Source: Ruminococcus sp. Phil11
GTDB lineage: Bacteria; Bacillota; Clostridia; Oscillospirales; Ruminococcaceae
Assembly (NCBI GenBank): GCA_001940925.1
Contig: MSGZ01000025.1
Span: 1-64,000 of the forward strand
DNA: 64,000 nt
Direction of reading: 5' to 3'
In this document: positions 24,923 to 33,654 of the stretch, piece after piece
Position numbering within the stretch: the stretch's first letter is position 1
How the letters are laid out: every line of letters starts with the position of its first letter
Position numbers and translations under genes: made by a program
Notes under the pieces: model-generated
Seen by the model: only the letters and a program-made list of their open reading frames with translations
Database searches by the model: none
Told to the model about the DNA's origin: nothing

Positions 24923-24951
24923 TTGACGGATTTATACAAATCTGATATAAT
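24923..24951 (+). promoter_or_regulatory. Strong promoter of the candidate small RNA
   Basis: TTGACG (24923-24928) and TATAAT (24946-24951) have a 17-base spacer and face a gene-free stretch that ends in a strong terminator. Confidence 0.8.
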
Positions 24952-24957
24952 ATAACC

Positions 24958-25121
24958 AAGGCGAGCAAAAAGCTACGGCATCCAAATGCTACGGCATCCA
25001 TCCTTTCCTCCATAAATTGATTTATCATTGCCCGCCATACAAGATAAATCAATCGCCCTCTCGAATTTACCCGTAAACAAAGAAGCCTTCTCACCGTGAT
25101 GAGAAGGCTTCTTTGTTTGTA
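24958..25121 (+). ncRNA. Candidate small regulatory RNA of about 160 nt with an anti-Shine-Dalgarno segment
   Basis: A near-consensus promoter and an 18-base perfect terminator stem bound a stretch with no convincing reading frame. Inside are a 13-base direct repeat gctacggcatcca (24972-24984, 24988-25000), a C-rich segment catcctttcctcc (24999-25011) that is the complement of a ribosome site plus start codon (GGAGGAAAGGATG), and a perfect 10-base hairpin ttgatttatc / gataaatcaa (25017-25052). This layout resembles C-rich trans-acting sRNAs of Firmicutes. It matches no named RNA family that I recognise (6S, SRP and tmRNA considered). Confidence 0.6.
25076..25120 (+). terminator. Terminator of the candidate small RNA
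   Basis: An 18-base perfect stem (25076-25093 with 25100-25117) has a six-base loop ccgtga and ends in a T-rich arm. Confidence 0.85.
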
Positions 25122-25170
25122 TTTGCGGAAACGGATAGAATCGCTGCATCAGCGTTCTTTTTTCATCATG

Positions 25171-25280
25171 CCTGCGGCGGGCTTCAGTATTGGGAGAAAT
25201 AAAGCCGCAGAAGCCGCTTTAGCGGCGTGTACCGCGATTGTTGGGGGAGCTTCGCCAACCGCCCCCGGAGGGAAATGCCC
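25171..25280 (+). repeat. Interspersed composite repeat, copy C1
   Basis: The sequence runs GGCGGGCTTCAGTATTGGGA, then GAAGCCGCTTTAGCGGCGTG, then GATTGTTGGGGGAGCTTCGC and CCCCGGAGGGAAA. It is the fullest copy in the window. Apparent reading frames through it are produced by the repeat. Confidence 0.7.
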
Positions 25281-25340
25281 GCGGGGGCTCCCCGCCCGGA
25301 GGAAAATGCCCGCGGGCACACCACTGTTATTCACTATATC

Positions 25341-25450
25341 CATTGGGAGCAGGAACGCCAAAAAAGCCGCCCCGCGGCGTGTACCACGATTGTTGGGAGA
25401 TGTTCGCTCCCCGCCCCCGGAGGGAAACGGCTGTCGGCACTGCCGACCGG
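25341..25450 (+). repeat. Interspersed composite repeat, copy C2 (tandem with C1)
   Basis: It repeats the core of C1 about 160 bases downstream: CATTGGGAG, AAGCCGCCCCGCGGCGTGTA, GATTGTTGGGAGATGTTCGC, CCCCCGGAGGGAAA. It ends with a gtcggcac/tgccgac hairpin that also appears next to copy D. Confidence 0.65.
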
Positions 25451-25465
25451 GCGCTCCCCGCGCAC

Positions 25466-25494
25466 TTGCATTTCTGCGGGAATCGTGGTATAAT
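25466..25494 (+). promoter_or_regulatory. Promoter of the pyridoxal kinase / ECF operon
   Basis: TTGCAT (25466-25471) and TATAAT (25489-25494) have a 17-base spacer, about 40 bases upstream of the kinase start. Confidence 0.8.
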
Positions 25495-25533
25495 GCTATC
25501 TGACAACGGATTTCAAAAGGAGGAATGCAGCCG

Positions 25534-26385
25534 ATGCGAACGGTACCCCGCGTGGCCTGTATCAATGATCTGTCGGGCTTCGGCAGATGCTCCCTGACGA
25601 CGGCACTGCCGGTGCTTTCGGTCATGGGCGTGCAGGCCTGTCCTGCACCGACGGCTGTGCTGTCAAAGCACACCGGCTTCCCGCAGTATACCTTTACCGA
25701 CCTGACCGATACGCTGCCCGCGTATTTTGAGAGCTGGTCGGATCTTGATTTTGACTGGATTTACAGCGGCTTTCTCGGCTCGCTCGGACAGATCGGCATT
25801 GTCAAGCAGTTTTTTCATACACAGAAGCAGAAGAACCCGTCCTGCAAGGTGCTGCTTGACCCGGTCATGGGCGACGACGGCAGACGCTACAGCACCTATA
25901 CGCAGGCACTCTGCGACGCAATGCGGGAGCTGGTCTCGGAGGCGGATGTCATCACCCCGAACATCACGGAGGCCTGTCTGCTGACCGGCACGGAATACCG
26001 CGGCGAATGCCTGACGGAACGGGAGGCGGAGCGGCTCGCGGAACAGCTGATGACGCTCGGCTGCGGCGCGGTCGTCATCACGGGCATCGTGCAGGAAAAC
26101 AAGATCGGCAACCTGACTTATCAGAACGGAACGGCGGCATATTCCGCCGTACACCGGACGGAATGCCTGTTCTCCGGAACAGGAGATCTGTTTGCGTCCG
26201 TGCTCTGCGGCGCGCTGGCAAACGGCGCGGCACTTGCGGATGCGGTGTCCGCTGCGGGCGCATTTTTATCGGAGGTCACGCAGGACACGCTGCGGCAGAA
26301 TACGCCGGCCGCGGAGGGCGTGCTGCTGGAGCCTCTGCTGTACCGTCTGGGAGGGATGCGGTTTGGCACTGAACAGGGAAAATGA
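25534..26385 (+). CDS. Pyridoxal / pyridoxamine kinase
   Basis: The 283-residue ribokinase-superfamily protein phosphorylates B6 vitamers to PLP. Family features are the start VPRVACINDLSGFGRCSLTT, VLLDPVMGDDGRRYSTY in the centre, ADVITPNITEACLLTG, and the anion-hole/catalytic FSGTGDLFASVL with its general-base Asp. PdxY-type kinases have this length. ATG 25534 is preferred because the AAAGGAGG site lies almost against the alternative ATG at 25525. The ECF gene downstream overlaps its 3' end, suggesting coupled salvage and uptake of vitamin B6. Confidence 0.88.
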   Translation: MRTVPRVACINDLSGFGRCSLTTALPVLSVMGVQACPAPTAVLSKHTGFPQYTFTDLTDTLPAYFESWSDLDFDWIYSGFLGSLGQIGIVKQFFHTQKQKNPSCKVLLDPVMGDDGRRYSTYTQALCDAMRELVSEADVITPNITEACLLTGTEYRGECLTEREAERLAEQLMTLGCGAVVITGIVQENKIGNLTYQNGTAAYSAVHRTECLFSGTGDLFASVLCGALANGAALADAVSAAGAFLSEVTQDTLRQNTPAAEGVLLEPLLYRLGGMRFGTEQGK

Positions 26386-26878
26386 AAAGCTTGTCAATAT
26401 GGTCTATGCGGGGCTGTTCACCGCGCTGACGGCATTGCTGACGGCAGTGCTGCATATTCCGGTCGGGAACGGTTATGTGCACTGCGGCGACGCCGTGATC
26501 TATCTGGCCGCAGCGATGCTGCCCCTGCCCTATGCGGCAGGCGCGGCGGCGGTCGGAGGCGCGCTGGCGGATGTGCTTTCGGGCTATGCGGTGTACGCGC
26601 TGCCGACCTTCATCATCAAGGCGATGCTTGCGGCGGTGTTTTCGGCAGTCGGCGGCACGCAGATGCTGGAAAAGCGGCGCATCCTTGCAATGATCCTCTG
26701 CGGGCTCGTATCCGTCACCGGCTACTGGCTCACTGCGGTGATCCTGTACGGCGGCTGGGCGGCGCAGTTTATTGAAACGGTGCCCGGCAACTGTATGCAG
26801 GCGATCGCATCCGGCATTGTGTATGCGGTGATCGCAGCGGCTATGGCGCGAAATCCCGGCGGAAAAATGAAAGGCTGA
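26363..26878 (+). CDS. ECF transporter S component (probable vitamin uptake)
   Basis: The 171-residue protein has about six membrane segments and the S-component pattern LVNMVYAGLFTALTALLTAV, then HIPVGNGYVHCGDAVIYLAA. S components bind a vitamin and share the ECF ATPase module, which is not encoded here. A TTG start at 26363 is chosen because GGGAGGG lies seven bases upstream and it restores the charged N terminus. The first downstream ATG (26399) has no ribosome site and would cut into helix 1. Overlap with the B6 kinase points to a pyridoxine-type substrate, which is inference. Confidence 0.8.
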   Translation: MALNRENEKLVNMVYAGLFTALTALLTAVLHIPVGNGYVHCGDAVIYLAAAMLPLPYAAGAAAVGGALADVLSGYAVYALPTFIIKAMLAAVFSAVGGTQMLEKRRILAMILCGLVSVTGYWLTAVILYGGWAAQFIETVPGNCMQAIASGIVYAVIAAAMARNPGGKMKG

Positions 26879-26887
26879 ACACACAGG

Positions 26888-26915
26888 CACCGACTGCAAT
26901 CAGTCGGTGTTTTTT
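26888..26915 (+). terminator. Terminator of the B6 operon
   Basis: The stem caccgactg / cagtcggtg with a four-base loop is followed by six T residues. Confidence 0.85.
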
Positions 26916-26937
26916 GCGAAAAATATTCTTCGGTTCC

Positions 26938-26966
26938 TTGCTTTTTTATGCAATATATGTTATAAT
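26938..26966 (+). promoter_or_regulatory. Promoter of the LRR-dockerin cluster
   Basis: TTGCTT (26938-26943) and TATAAT (26961-26966) have a 17-base spacer. Similar TTGCTT/TTGCGA boxes precede other genes of the cluster. Confidence 0.8.
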
Positions 26967-27025
26967 GTTTACGATGCGCGTTTTGCGCAGCGACAGTCAA
27001 CAGGAAGAACAGAAAGGAAAGCGTC

Positions 27026-28807
27026 ATGAAGGGTATTGGAAAAATCGCAGTATTGCAGGCGGCCTGCCTGCTGATGACAGGCGGTGCGGGGATGCTCCCG
27101 GCGGAACCGCTGACGGTTTTTGCCGCAGATAAGACCGTTTCCGGCACATACAACGGCATGACCTACGAGGATTACGGCACCAGATGCATGATCAACGGCT
27201 TTACGTCGGAGCTCCCGGCGGATCTGGTCATCCCGGAGAAGATCGGGGACATGACCGTCGAATGGGTCGGCGAGGAAGCGTTCAAGGGCTGCACGAAGCT
27301 GAGATCCGTCACGATCCCGAAAACAGTCGGTTATGTGCTGGAGGGCAGCTTTGTCAACTGCACCGATCTGGAGACTGTGACGTTTTCAGAGCGCACGGAG
27401 CGGGTACATTTTTTTGACAATCCCTTTGCGGGGACAAAGTGGTATGCTGCCAAAAAAGCGGAGAATCCGCTTGTGGTCGCAGACCGCAGCGTCATTGACG
27501 GCAAGAGCTGTTCGGGTGCTGTTAAGGTTCCGGACGGCGTGGAGGAGATCGTGACCGGCGCATTTGCGGAGAACACCGCACTGACCGGTATCACGCTGCC
27601 GGATTCGCTGACCGTGATCGGCAAGGAGGCGTTCCGCGGCAGCGGCCTGAAAGAGATCAGCATTCCCGGCGGTGTGGAGACCGTCGAGGCAAAGGCGTTC
27701 CAGTCCTGCACGGCGCTGACGGCTGCTTCATTCGGTGAAGGCGTCAAGGTCATTGAACAGTATGCGTTTGAGAGCTGCACTTCACTGCAGACGGTCAAAT
27801 TCCCGGAGAGCCTGCAGGAGATCCGGCTTTATGCATTCCACCAGTGCGGGAAACTCGGCTCCGTCGTGCTGCCGGGAAGACTTCGGACGGTCGGTGCGGG
27901 CGCATTTACGTTCTGCACCGCGCTGCAGGAGGTGACCTGCCTGAATTATTATACGATGTTTGCGGGCAGCAAAGCATCTGCCGATGTGAACACTGACAAC
28001 GGCGTTTCGATCAGCAACAACGGTGAATATTCCAAGAAATTCACGTATACCGGCGTTGTCAAGGGTTATGCCGATTCGCTGCCTTCGATGTATGCAAAGA
28101 ATCTCGGCATACGGTTCCAGTCGCTCGGTGATGCACCGCTGACGGGCAAATGCGCACCGGAAATGTTCTGGGCGGTTGACGGCGACACGCTGCATATCGA
28201 GGGCACCGGCAAAATGGACGATTACGGCGGCTACGACTACAGGCATTATGACAGTCTGCCGGAATGGTATTATCTGCGGAATGTCGCGCCGTGGTTCATG
28301 TACCGCGACCAGATCAAATACGTCGTGGTCGGTGCTTATGTGGAGCAGACCTCGTCCGGCGCGTTCCGGGATCTGCCCGTGCTGGAAAGGGTCTCGTTCA
28401 TGAATCCGAAATGCTGGCCCTCCGGCTCGGTCAGCAACGGCGTGAATGAAGAAGGAACGTATTATTATAACGGCGTGATCGCCGGCTTCAATGAATCGGA
28501 AGCGCATGGTTTTGCAGACCGGAACAATTATCGGTTTGAGCGGCTTGACCCGCCGGAAAACGCGTATCAGCGCGGCGATGTGACCGGCGACGGCGATGTC
28601 AGCATTGACGATGTGCAGAACACCCTGAAAGAGTATACCGAGTGTCTTTCGGGCAAGGCGGCGACGTTCAGTGAAAAGGAAACGACCGCTGCGGATGTCG
28701 ATGAAAGCGGCAAGGTCAGCATTGAGGACGTCCAGCTGATCCTGAAATATTACACGGAAAACACGGTCGCAGGCAAGCATATCACATGGGAAGAACTGAT
28801 GAAATAA
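27026..28807 (+). CDS. Secreted LRR-dockerin protein 1 of the cluster
   Basis: The 593-residue protein has a signal peptide (to about 34), a BspA-type LRR block (about 60-360), a beta module starting APEMFWAVDGDTLHIEGTGK with a following short LRR part (372-500), and a C-terminal dockerin (about 515-593). The dockerin halves contain GDVTGDGDVSIDDVQ and ADVDESGKVSIEDVQ, with Asp positions suited to calcium, and it ends VAGKHITWEELMK. There is no enzyme domain. It probably acts as a surface or complex-bound recognition part held by a cohesin. The next gene starts 24 bases later. Confidence 0.85.
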   Translation: MKGIGKIAVLQAACLLMTGGAGMLPAEPLTVFAADKTVSGTYNGMTYEDYGTRCMINGFTSELPADLVIPEKIGDMTVEWVGEEAFKGCTKLRSVTIPKTVGYVLEGSFVNCTDLETVTFSERTERVHFFDNPFAGTKWYAAKKAENPLVVADRSVIDGKSCSGAVKVPDGVEEIVTGAFAENTALTGITLPDSLTVIGKEAFRGSGLKEISIPGGVETVEAKAFQSCTALTAASFGEGVKVIEQYAFESCTSLQTVKFPESLQEIRLYAFHQCGKLGSVVLPGRLRTVGAGAFTFCTALQEVTCLNYYTMFAGSKASADVNTDNGVSISNNGEYSKKFTYTGVVKGYADSLPSMYAKNLGIRFQSLGDAPLTGKCAPEMFWAVDGDTLHIEGTGKMDDYGGYDYRHYDSLPEWYYLRNVAPWFMYRDQIKYVVVGAYVEQTSSGAFRDLPVLERVSFMNPKCWPSGSVSNGVNEEGTYYYNGVIAGFNESEAHGFADRNNYRFERLDPPENAYQRGDVTGDGDVSIDDVQNTLKEYTECLSGKAATFSEKETTAADVDESGKVSIEDVQLILKYYTENTVAGKHITWEELMK

Positions 28808-28831
28808 GCGCGAAAGAGAGGAAAAAGAAAC

Positions 28832-30319
28832 ATGAAGGGTTTGCGGAAAATTGCAGTAATGCAGGCAGCATGTCTGCTGATGACGGGCGGTGCGGTGATG
28901 CTCCCGGCGGCACAGGAGACAGCGATGACCGCCGTTGCTGCGGATTATACCGAGGAGGAATACGAGGGCTTTACGATCCGGAAGTATGAGACCTATGTGG
29001 AGATCGTGAAATATAAGGGCAGCCAGACCAAAGTGACTGTCCCGGATTATATTGACGATCTGCCGGTATTGAGTCTGGCCGATGAGGTCTTTAATTCGTA
29101 TGTATTCCCGGACGGCAGCAGCAACAGCACGATCCTCTCGATGACATTGCCGAAAACCCTGCTGAATATCGGAAAGAATGTTTTTCACGGCTGTACCAAG
29201 CTGGAAACGCTTGCGATCCCGGATTCTGTGACGGTGATCGGAGACGGCGTATTCAGCGGATGCAAGGCATTGAACAGCGTACAGCTGTCGAAGAAGCTGA
29301 AAAAGATCCCGGACAGTGCATTTGAAAGCTGCATCAGCCTGACGGATATCGGGATTCCGGAAAAGGTGACCGCGATCGGCGGCAGCGCGTTCAAAGGCTG
29401 TACGGCACTGAAGGAGATCAGACTGCCGGAACGCTGTACGTCAGTCGGCGAACGGGCATTCATGAACTGCACGAACCTGAAAGAAATCGTCCTGCCCGGC
29501 AGTCTCACGGAGGTTGCGGGTCAGGCGTTCAAGGACTGCGCCAGACTGGAACGGGTCGTTGTCCTGAACCCGAAGTGCACATTTCCTGTCACCGAAAATC
29601 CGGATACGGTCTGCAATTTCACTTTGAACGGCACCAGTTATTTTACCGGTGCGATCTGCGGCTATGAGAATTCTTCGGCGCAGGCATACGCGGAAGAAAA
29701 CGAGCTGGAATTTGAATCTCTCGGTTCATTCCCGCCTGCAACGACCGCTCCTGCCGTGACCACCGTCCCTGCCGTCACAACGACCAGAACCGTGACCGCG
29801 ACAACGGCACCGGTCACGACGAAAGCCCCCGTCACAACGACAAAGGCAGCCGTGACGACCGTGACCGTACCTGTCACGACCAAGCCTGCCGTCACAACGG
29901 TGTCCGCAGTCACGGCAAAGCCGGCATCCACGACGAAAACAGCAGTTACCACCGCTTCCGCGACCGCAAAGCCGGCCGTCACGACGAACGCCGCTGCATC
30001 GACCGCCAAGCCGGTCACGACCGCACCCGCACCGACCGCGCCGGTCACCACGACGACCAAAAATCCGTATACCTCGTACATCACGGGCGATGTCAACGGC
30101 GACGGACAGGTCGGCGCGGACGACGCCCAGCTCGCACTGAAAGAGTATACCGAGGTGTTTGCGGGCAAAAAGACCACGCTTTCCGCCAAGCAGCGGGATG
30201 CGGCAGATATCGACGAGAACGGCAAAGTCACTGTCGAGGACGCGCAGAATATCCTGAAATACTATACAGAGCGGGTCGTCGCAGGCAAAAGAATCGACTG
30301 GGCGGATCTGCTGAAATAA
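28832..30319 (+). CDS. Secreted LRR-dockerin protein 2 of the cluster
   Basis: The 495-residue protein has a signal peptide nearly identical to that of the preceding gene (MKGLRKIAVMQAACLLMTGG), an LRR block (about 60-290), a long Thr/Val/Ala/Pro linker (about 300-412) and a dockerin (417-495; GDVNGDGQVGADDAQ and ADIDENGKVTVEDAQ). The linker would space the LRR domain from the cohesin. It lies 24 bases after protein 1, probably in the same transcript, and ends at a terminator. Confidence 0.85.
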   Translation: MKGLRKIAVMQAACLLMTGGAVMLPAAQETAMTAVAADYTEEEYEGFTIRKYETYVEIVKYKGSQTKVTVPDYIDDLPVLSLADEVFNSYVFPDGSSNSTILSMTLPKTLLNIGKNVFHGCTKLETLAIPDSVTVIGDGVFSGCKALNSVQLSKKLKKIPDSAFESCISLTDIGIPEKVTAIGGSAFKGCTALKEIRLPERCTSVGERAFMNCTNLKEIVLPGSLTEVAGQAFKDCARLERVVVLNPKCTFPVTENPDTVCNFTLNGTSYFTGAICGYENSSAQAYAEENELEFESLGSFPPATTAPAVTTVPAVTTTRTVTATTAPVTTKAPVTTTKAAVTTVTVPVTTKPAVTTVSAVTAKPASTTKTAVTTASATAKPAVTTNAAASTAKPVTTAPAPTAPVTTTTKNPYTSYITGDVNGDGQVGADDAQLALKEYTEVFAGKKTTLSAKQRDAADIDENGKVTVEDAQNILKYYTERVVAGKRIDWADLLK

Positions 30320-30327
30320 GAACAGAG

Positions 30328-30366
30328 AGACCGCCGCTTCAGCATTTGGCAGAAGGCGGTCTTTTC
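30328..30366 (+). terminator. Terminator after LRR-dockerin genes 1 and 2
   Basis: The stem agaccgcc / ggcggtct is followed by tttct, with a long loop of about 19 bases. Confidence 0.65.
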
Positions 30367-30485
30367 TGAAATAAAAGTGTAACCTTTTCGGTACAGAATC
30401 GGTCATAAGAGACAGAGGCGAAAAAAGTACGGTTTTCGCCGGATCCGATGCCCCGGACGGGGCAAGGTCAGAAAGGAAGGACATT

Positions 30486-33400
30486 ATGAGATTTACAAGA
30501 ACGATTGCAGGATTGAGCGCAGCCTGTCTGATGCTCTCCGGGAGCGGCGCGGCGTTTGCACCGCTGCCGGTATCGGCCTACACGGCACCGGCGGCAGCGG
30601 CGACCGGCGTTGTGAACGGACTGAAGTATTCAACGGAATACGGCTACGGCATGATCACCGGCTATACCGACGAGCTGCCGGAGAATGTCATGATCCCCGA
30701 GCAGGTCGGCGGCAAGGATGTGGTGCGCATTGATTCGGAGGCGTTTGCGAACTGCAAAAAGCTGCGTTCCGTGATCATGCCGGATACGGTCATAGAAATC
30801 GGTTATGCCTGCTTCCGGGACTGCGTCAATCTGGAGGAGATCACGTTCCCGACGGAGATCACGGATTTCGGGCAGTATGCCGTTTACGGGACAAAATGGC
30901 TTGCAGATCAGCAGGCGAAAGACCCGATGGTCATTGAAGCGAATATTCTGATTGACGGCACCGGCTGCACCGGTGAGGTCACAGTGCCGGACAGCGTTTG
31001 GTGCATCGGCATTCAGGCGTTCAAGGACAACACCGGGCTGACCGGCATCACGCTGCCGGAATCGCTGGAATGTATTGAAAGCTGGGCATTCAAAGGCTGC
31101 ACCGGCCTGAAGGAAGTGACCCTTCCGGGTACGCTGGACAGCTTCATCGAGAGAGGCTGCTTCGAGAACTGCACGGGTCTGGAATCCGTTGTGCTCGGGG
31201 ACGGCATCCGGAAAATTGAGGATGACACATTCACCGGATGTACCTCGCTGAAAAGCGTCAGCTTCCCGCCGACAATGGTGCGCATCGGCAGCTCGTTCAG
31301 CGGATGCAGTGCCCTGAAAGCGGTCACAATTCCGGCGAACGTGAAGCTGGTGGATCCCGAAGCGTTCACGGACTGTAAGAATCTGGAGACCGTGACCGTT
31401 GAGGGCTATTACACCTATCTTTCCGATCAGGACTGGAATGCAGTTGCATTCAGCAATTCGGGGCACTGGGCGGATGATTTCACCTTTACCGGCAAGCTCC
31501 GCGGCCTGAACGGTTCGCTGGCACAGGAATACGCAGAGCATTTCAACATCGAATTCGAGCCGGCCGGTGAAGCACCGACGTCCGGCGAATGCGGCGGCGG
31601 CCTGACATGGTCGCTGACAGGCGATACCCTGACGATTGCCGATAACGGCAAAATGGATGATTACACCGGTCTGATGAAGGTCAACGGTGAGATCACCGGA
31701 TCAAGCTTTCAGGATGTGGCCCCGTGGTTCATGTACCGCGACAGGATCAAAAATGTGAACGTCGGCCCGGATGTGATTGATATTGCATCCGGTGCACTGG
31801 CGGATATGACGGCAATGGAGTCCGTTACATTTGAGAATCCGAACTGTGTGATTCCCACCGGCAAATTCACAATCAGCAACGGCGTTGACGAAGCGGGCAA
31901 GCGGCATTACAGCGGCGTGATCCGCGGCTATGACGGTTCGACCGCGCAGGGATATGCAGATCGGAATGATATTCCCTTTGAATCACTGGGAGAATCTCCG
32001 GTTCTCATTGTGACGACAGCACCCATGACATCAGCAATTCCCGGAACAACGATTGGCGGAGACCATTGTGATATCACGACACCGGCAAAGACGACCTATA
32101 TCTCCGGCATGACGACAACAACAGCAGCAAAGACGACCTATATCTCCGGCGTGACAACGACCGCTGCATCGACAGCGACGGATATCCCCGGCGTGACAAC
32201 AACTGAGACTGTGGTCACGACACACTTCCCCGATGATACCTTCCGCGGCCAGTGCGGTGAGCACGCAACATGGGCATATAATTTTGTGATGCAGAACCTG
32301 GAGATCGAAGGCTCCGGCGACATGGATGATTACGACATCAACAAGGAGGAGACCGCACCGTGGTTTGAATATGCGATCACAGGCGATCCGTACTTCAACC
32401 GTTCCATCAGAACGATCTTTGTCAATGACAGCATCACCGGCATCGGCGCAGGCGCATTCTTCAGCTGCGCATCCGTGGAGAACGTCGTCCTTCCGGAAAA
32501 CGTCGGCAGGATCGGCGAAAATGCATTCTATCTCTGCGGCGCGCTGAAGCGCATCGTCATTATGAATCCGGAATGCAAGATCGCAGACACCGAATGGACA
32601 ATCAGCAGCGGCATCAAGGCGAATCACGCATTCTTCAACGGCACGATCGTCGGATTTGAGGGTTCGACCGCGCAGGCATACGCACAGAAGTACGGTTACC
32701 GGTTCGAGGCACTGACGGTCGATCCGGAGAGCACCGCACCGGTCAACGGAATGCAGTTCGCGCTGAAGCTGGTGCCGTATCTGAAAACAGACGGCTATAC
32801 CGCGGCAGAGCAGGCAGAATATCAGAAACAGGCAGACGAATTTATGAAGAAGGTCGCGCAGATCACAGTCACCGGTGACCTGATTCATGTGAATGAAGCC
32901 GATCCGGGAAAATCCGAGCCCTACTATAACATCACGGATACGCTGAAAGATGATGCAGCGGAGATCGCCGCACTGAGCGCATATGACAGCGCGCCGCTTT
33001 CTTGCCGCGTGCAGACCTACTGGGAACGCTATGATGTGAACGGTACGGCAGCAGCTGTATATGAATTTCTGGATGCATCCGGCAATGTGCTGCTGACCGC
33101 GGATGTAAATCCGGTCACATGGATCGTCAGAGACGGCGTCACGACCTATTATGACAAGTTCATGTGTGTTCTTGATCTGAGCAAGGCACTGGCGAGCAGT
33201 CCGGCGGATCGTGCACTTGCACTCAGAGTGCTGAAAAGCAAGACCGTCAGCGAGCAGTATGTGCTTGCGGATTACGACTGCGAGACGCTGCTCGGCGATA
33301 CCGACGGCGACAGCGATGTCTCTGTCATTGACGCACAGCTTGCGCTGAAAGCGTATACCGAGGGCATTTCGGGCAAGCCGAACGGCCTGACGCAGGCGCA

Positions 33401-33530
33401 GGTTCAGTCGACGGACATTGACCGTGACGGCAAGGTCAGCGTGGAGGACGTCCAGCTGATCCTGAAATACTACACGGAAAACACCGTTGCAGGCAAGACC
33501 GTGACATGGGCAGCCCTGCGGAACGCATAA
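30486..33530 (+). CDS. Large secreted LRR-dockerin protein 3 of the cluster
   Basis: The 1014-residue protein has a signal peptide (to about 38) and a first LRR block (45-355). It has two GECGGGLTW / GQCGEHATW beta modules (about 370 and 590), each followed by a short LRR stretch and separated by a Thr-rich linker (512-585). A region of about 200 residues that I do not recognise (745-940) follows, then a dockerin (GDTDGDSDVSVIDAQ and TDIDRDGKVSVEDVQ). It is the largest member and the only one with the extra domain before the dockerin. No clear promoter was found in the 119 bases upstream. Confidence 0.85.
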   Translation: MRFTRTIAGLSAACLMLSGSGAAFAPLPVSAYTAPAAAATGVVNGLKYSTEYGYGMITGYTDELPENVMIPEQVGGKDVVRIDSEAFANCKKLRSVIMPDTVIEIGYACFRDCVNLEEITFPTEITDFGQYAVYGTKWLADQQAKDPMVIEANILIDGTGCTGEVTVPDSVWCIGIQAFKDNTGLTGITLPESLECIESWAFKGCTGLKEVTLPGTLDSFIERGCFENCTGLESVVLGDGIRKIEDDTFTGCTSLKSVSFPPTMVRIGSSFSGCSALKAVTIPANVKLVDPEAFTDCKNLETVTVEGYYTYLSDQDWNAVAFSNSGHWADDFTFTGKLRGLNGSLAQEYAEHFNIEFEPAGEAPTSGECGGGLTWSLTGDTLTIADNGKMDDYTGLMKVNGEITGSSFQDVAPWFMYRDRIKNVNVGPDVIDIASGALADMTAMESVTFENPNCVIPTGKFTISNGVDEAGKRHYSGVIRGYDGSTAQGYADRNDIPFESLGESPVLIVTTAPMTSAIPGTTIGGDHCDITTPAKTTYISGMTTTTAAKTTYISGVTTTAASTATDIPGVTTTETVVTTHFPDDTFRGQCGEHATWAYNFVMQNLEIEGSGDMDDYDINKEETAPWFEYAITGDPYFNRSIRTIFVNDSITGIGAGAFFSCASVENVVLPENVGRIGENAFYLCGALKRIVIMNPECKIADTEWTISSGIKANHAFFNGTIVGFEGSTAQAYAQKYGYRFEALTVDPESTAPVNGMQFALKLVPYLKTDGYTAAEQAEYQKQADEFMKKVAQITVTGDLIHVNEADPGKSEPYYNITDTLKDDAAEIAALSAYDSAPLSCRVQTYWERYDVNGTAAAVYEFLDASGNVLLTADVNPVTWIVRDGVTTYYDKFMCVLDLSKALASSPADRALALRVLKSKTVSEQYVLADYDCETLLGDTDGDSDVSVIDAQLALKAYTEGISGKPNGLTQAQVQSTDIDRDGKVSVEDVQLILKYYTENTVAGKTVTWAALRNA

Positions 33531-33540
33531 CGCAGGATGA

Positions 33541-33571
33541 AAGGGCGTCGGCATCGGCTGACGCCCTTTTT
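33541..33571 (+). terminator. Terminator after LRR-dockerin gene 3
   Basis: The stem aagggcgtc / gacgccctt is followed by ttt. Confidence 0.75.
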
Positions 33572-33583
33572 GCAGCGGAATAC

Positions 33584-33612
33584 TTGCTTTTTCTGAGAAA
33601 ACCTGTTATAAT
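33584..33612 (+). promoter_or_regulatory. Promoter of LRR-dockerin gene 4
   Basis: TTGCTT (33584-33589) and TATAAT (33607-33612) have a 17-base spacer. Confidence 0.8.
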
Positions 33613-33654
33613 CGAAGCAACCGGGGGATTACAGATGAAAGGCGGGATCATCAA

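Noticed and set aside
25096..25503. Open frames through the region at 25.1-25.5 kb
   Set aside because: They are created by the interspersed repeat (copies C1, C2), and similar peptides arise from the other copies in both orientations.
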